Shown one piece after another: positions 5,217-6,230 of a DNA stretch of 6,230 bases (position 1 is its first letter; the number at the start of each line of letters is the position of its first letter). Made by a program: the position numbers and the translations under genes. The notes beneath the pieces were generated by a model. It did no database searches and was not told the origin of the DNA. It was given only the letters and a program-made list of their open reading frames with translations. Source of the stretch: an uncultured Collinsella sp. (GTDB lineage: Bacteria > Actinomycetota > Coriobacteriia > Coriobacteriales > Coriobacteriaceae); NCBI GenBank assembly GCA_937950415.1, contig CALFDL010000230.1, positions 1 to 6,230 on the forward strand. The letters are read 5' to 3'.

Positions 5217-6230
5217 TTAATACGAGAAATACTCGCTCTCAGCGGATAAGTTCGGCCCCAACCACGGATCACCGTTAAGGAAGAACTCCGGCCAGCGCTG
5301 CATGAACAGCGCTTGCTCGCGTTTCCAGCGGCGCATCTTTTCCTCGTTGGCCTCTTCCCTGCCGCGCGAGGTGAACTCGTAGTGATACAGCTCGGCATAG
5401 GGCGTAAAGATGGTGCGATAGCCCGCCTCCCACACGCGCAAACAAAAATCTGCATCGTTAAAGCCGACGGCGAATTCCTCGTTGTAGCCTCCGACTTGCT
5501 CAAACACGTCGCGACGGACCATCTGGCAGGCGCCCGTTACGGCGCTAAAGTTGCCCGGACGCACAGCACGGGCAAGGTAGCCCTCACGTTTTGCCGAGAA
5601 ATCCTGGTTGGCATGGGCAAGCGCGCCGCGCACGCCAACCAAAATGCCGGCATGCTGCACCAGATGATCGGCAAAATAGAGCTTGGCGCCCACAACGCCC
5701 GCGTCGGGACGCTGAAGATAGCCCATCATCTCCTCGATAAAGTCGGATGAGATGACTTCAGTGTCATTATTGAGAAGCAGCAGGTAATCGCCCTTGGCAT
5801 GCTCAACGCCAAAGTTAATGATCTGGGAGTAATTAAACTCGCCCGGCCACCACTCAACGCGTGCTGCACCCTTGCCACCAGACGCAGCGGCTACGCGCTC
5901 CGGCAGGGTTTCGTAATACGCAAAGGTCTCCTGGTCTTCGCTGTTGTTTTCCACCAAGACGATCTCGTAGTTGGCGTACGTGGCCTTCTGGGCGATCGAC
6001 ATCACGCAGGCATCGAGCGTCTCGACGTGGTCCTTGGTGGGAATCACAATGCTCACCAGCGGCGCAGACTCCGGCAGCGCATAGCGCATGCGGTAGACAA
6101 ACGGCGTCTCGGACTCCTCGACCGTTCCGCGAATGCCCAGCGAGTCAAAGTGACGCTGCAGAGCCAGGCGTCCGGCCTCGATAGTATATGGCTTGCTATC
6201 GGCAGAACAGTCGGCGGTAGAGCCAGGGAG
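5217..6230 (-). CDS. GT2-family glycosyltransferase, C-terminal part (5' end outside the window)
   Basis: The frame is open from the right edge to TAA at 5219-5217, giving 337 visible residues. The ATG at 6089 is internal: the upstream codons encode AGRLALQRHFDSLGIRGTVE and a VYRMRYALPESAPLV lead-in typical of the linker before the GT2 domain in long, multi-domain surface-polysaccharide transferases. The GT-A fold follows: LVSIVIPTKDH (58-68), YEIVLVENNS (88-97), and LLLLNNDTEV (150-159 approx.) whose NDT replaces the DxD metal site. Next come KLYFADHLVQHAGILVGVRG, then AVTGACQMVRRDVFEQVGGY, and GFNDADFCLR, whose acidic pair probably holds the catalytic base. It transfers a sugar from a nucleotide donor, probably in rhamnose-type cell-wall glycan or O-antigen-like synthesis at the cytoplasmic face of the membrane. 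It is GC-rich, unlike the AT-rich spacer downstream. The donor and acceptor cannot be read from the sequence. Confidence 0.9.
   Translation of the reverse strand, partial: LPGSTADCSADSKPYTIEAGRLALQRHFDSLGIRGTVEESETPFVYRMRYALPESAPLVSIVIPTKDHVETLDACVMSIAQKATYANYEIVLVENNSEDQETFAYYETLPERVAAASGGKGAARVEWWPGEFNYSQIINFGVEHAKGDYLLLLNNDTEVISSDFIEEMMGYLQRPDAGVVGAKLYFADHLVQHAGILVGVRGALAHANQDFSAKREGYLARAVRPGNFSAVTGACQMVRRDVFEQVGGYNEEFAVGFNDADFCLRVWEAGYRTIFTPYAELYHYEFTSRGREEANEEKMRRWKREQALFMQRWPEFFLNGDPWLGPNLSAESEYFSY

Noticed and set aside
5313..5750. 145-residue + strand frame opposite the glycosyltransferase
   Set aside because: It is a shadow of a strongly supported GT2 gene; GC-rich codons on one strand leave the other open.
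1..6230. CRISPR array, tRNA, rRNA or riboswitch
   Set aside because: No regularly spaced long repeats, cloverleaf-like structures or known conserved RNA motifs were seen on either strand.

Overview
The window looks like an accessory, recombination-scarred stretch of an actinobacterial chromosome. A member of the Coriobacteriia, such as Collinsella or a relative, is the best guess. This rests on the style of the IS1595- and IS21-type transposition fragments and of the surface-polysaccharide glycosyltransferase, with GC-rich backbone pieces interrupted by AT-rich inserts. It is inference; no rRNA or marker gene is present.

Left edge (1-577, + strand): a decayed IS1595-family transposase fragment runs directly into the C-terminal end of an IS21-type helper ATPase (IstB), forming a chimera of two dead elements. 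A perfect hairpin with a U-tract on the minus strand follows the istB stop.

Central AT-rich island (about 650-2700): its one convincing gene, on the minus strand, encodes a 466-residue protein of unknown family. Its C-terminal region carries an R-N-x3-H motif typical of HEPN ribonuclease-like domains, which makes it a candidate abortive-infection (anti-phage) protein. The island is bounded on the right by repeats, a very strong + strand terminator, and the 3' end of a second, different istB on the minus strand (2837-about 3124). The two istB 3' ends therefore point towards each other across the island, and each has a terminator that blocks transcription coming from the island.

Right half (about 3130-6230, all minus strand): this resembles a surface-polysaccharide locus. 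A partial but apparently intact GT2 glycosyltransferase enters from the right edge. It is followed, after an AT-rich spacer with iteron-like repeats and a palindrome, by an intact Orc1/Cdc6-like AAA ATPase with a C-terminal winged-helix region. Next comes a frameshifted multi-spanning membrane-protein gene whose 3' end is cut off by the second istB fragment.

The apparently functional genes are the HEPN-like protein, the AAA ATPase and the glycosyltransferase. The rest is mobile-element debris and one pseudogene. Nothing in the sequence links the three intact genes into one pathway.
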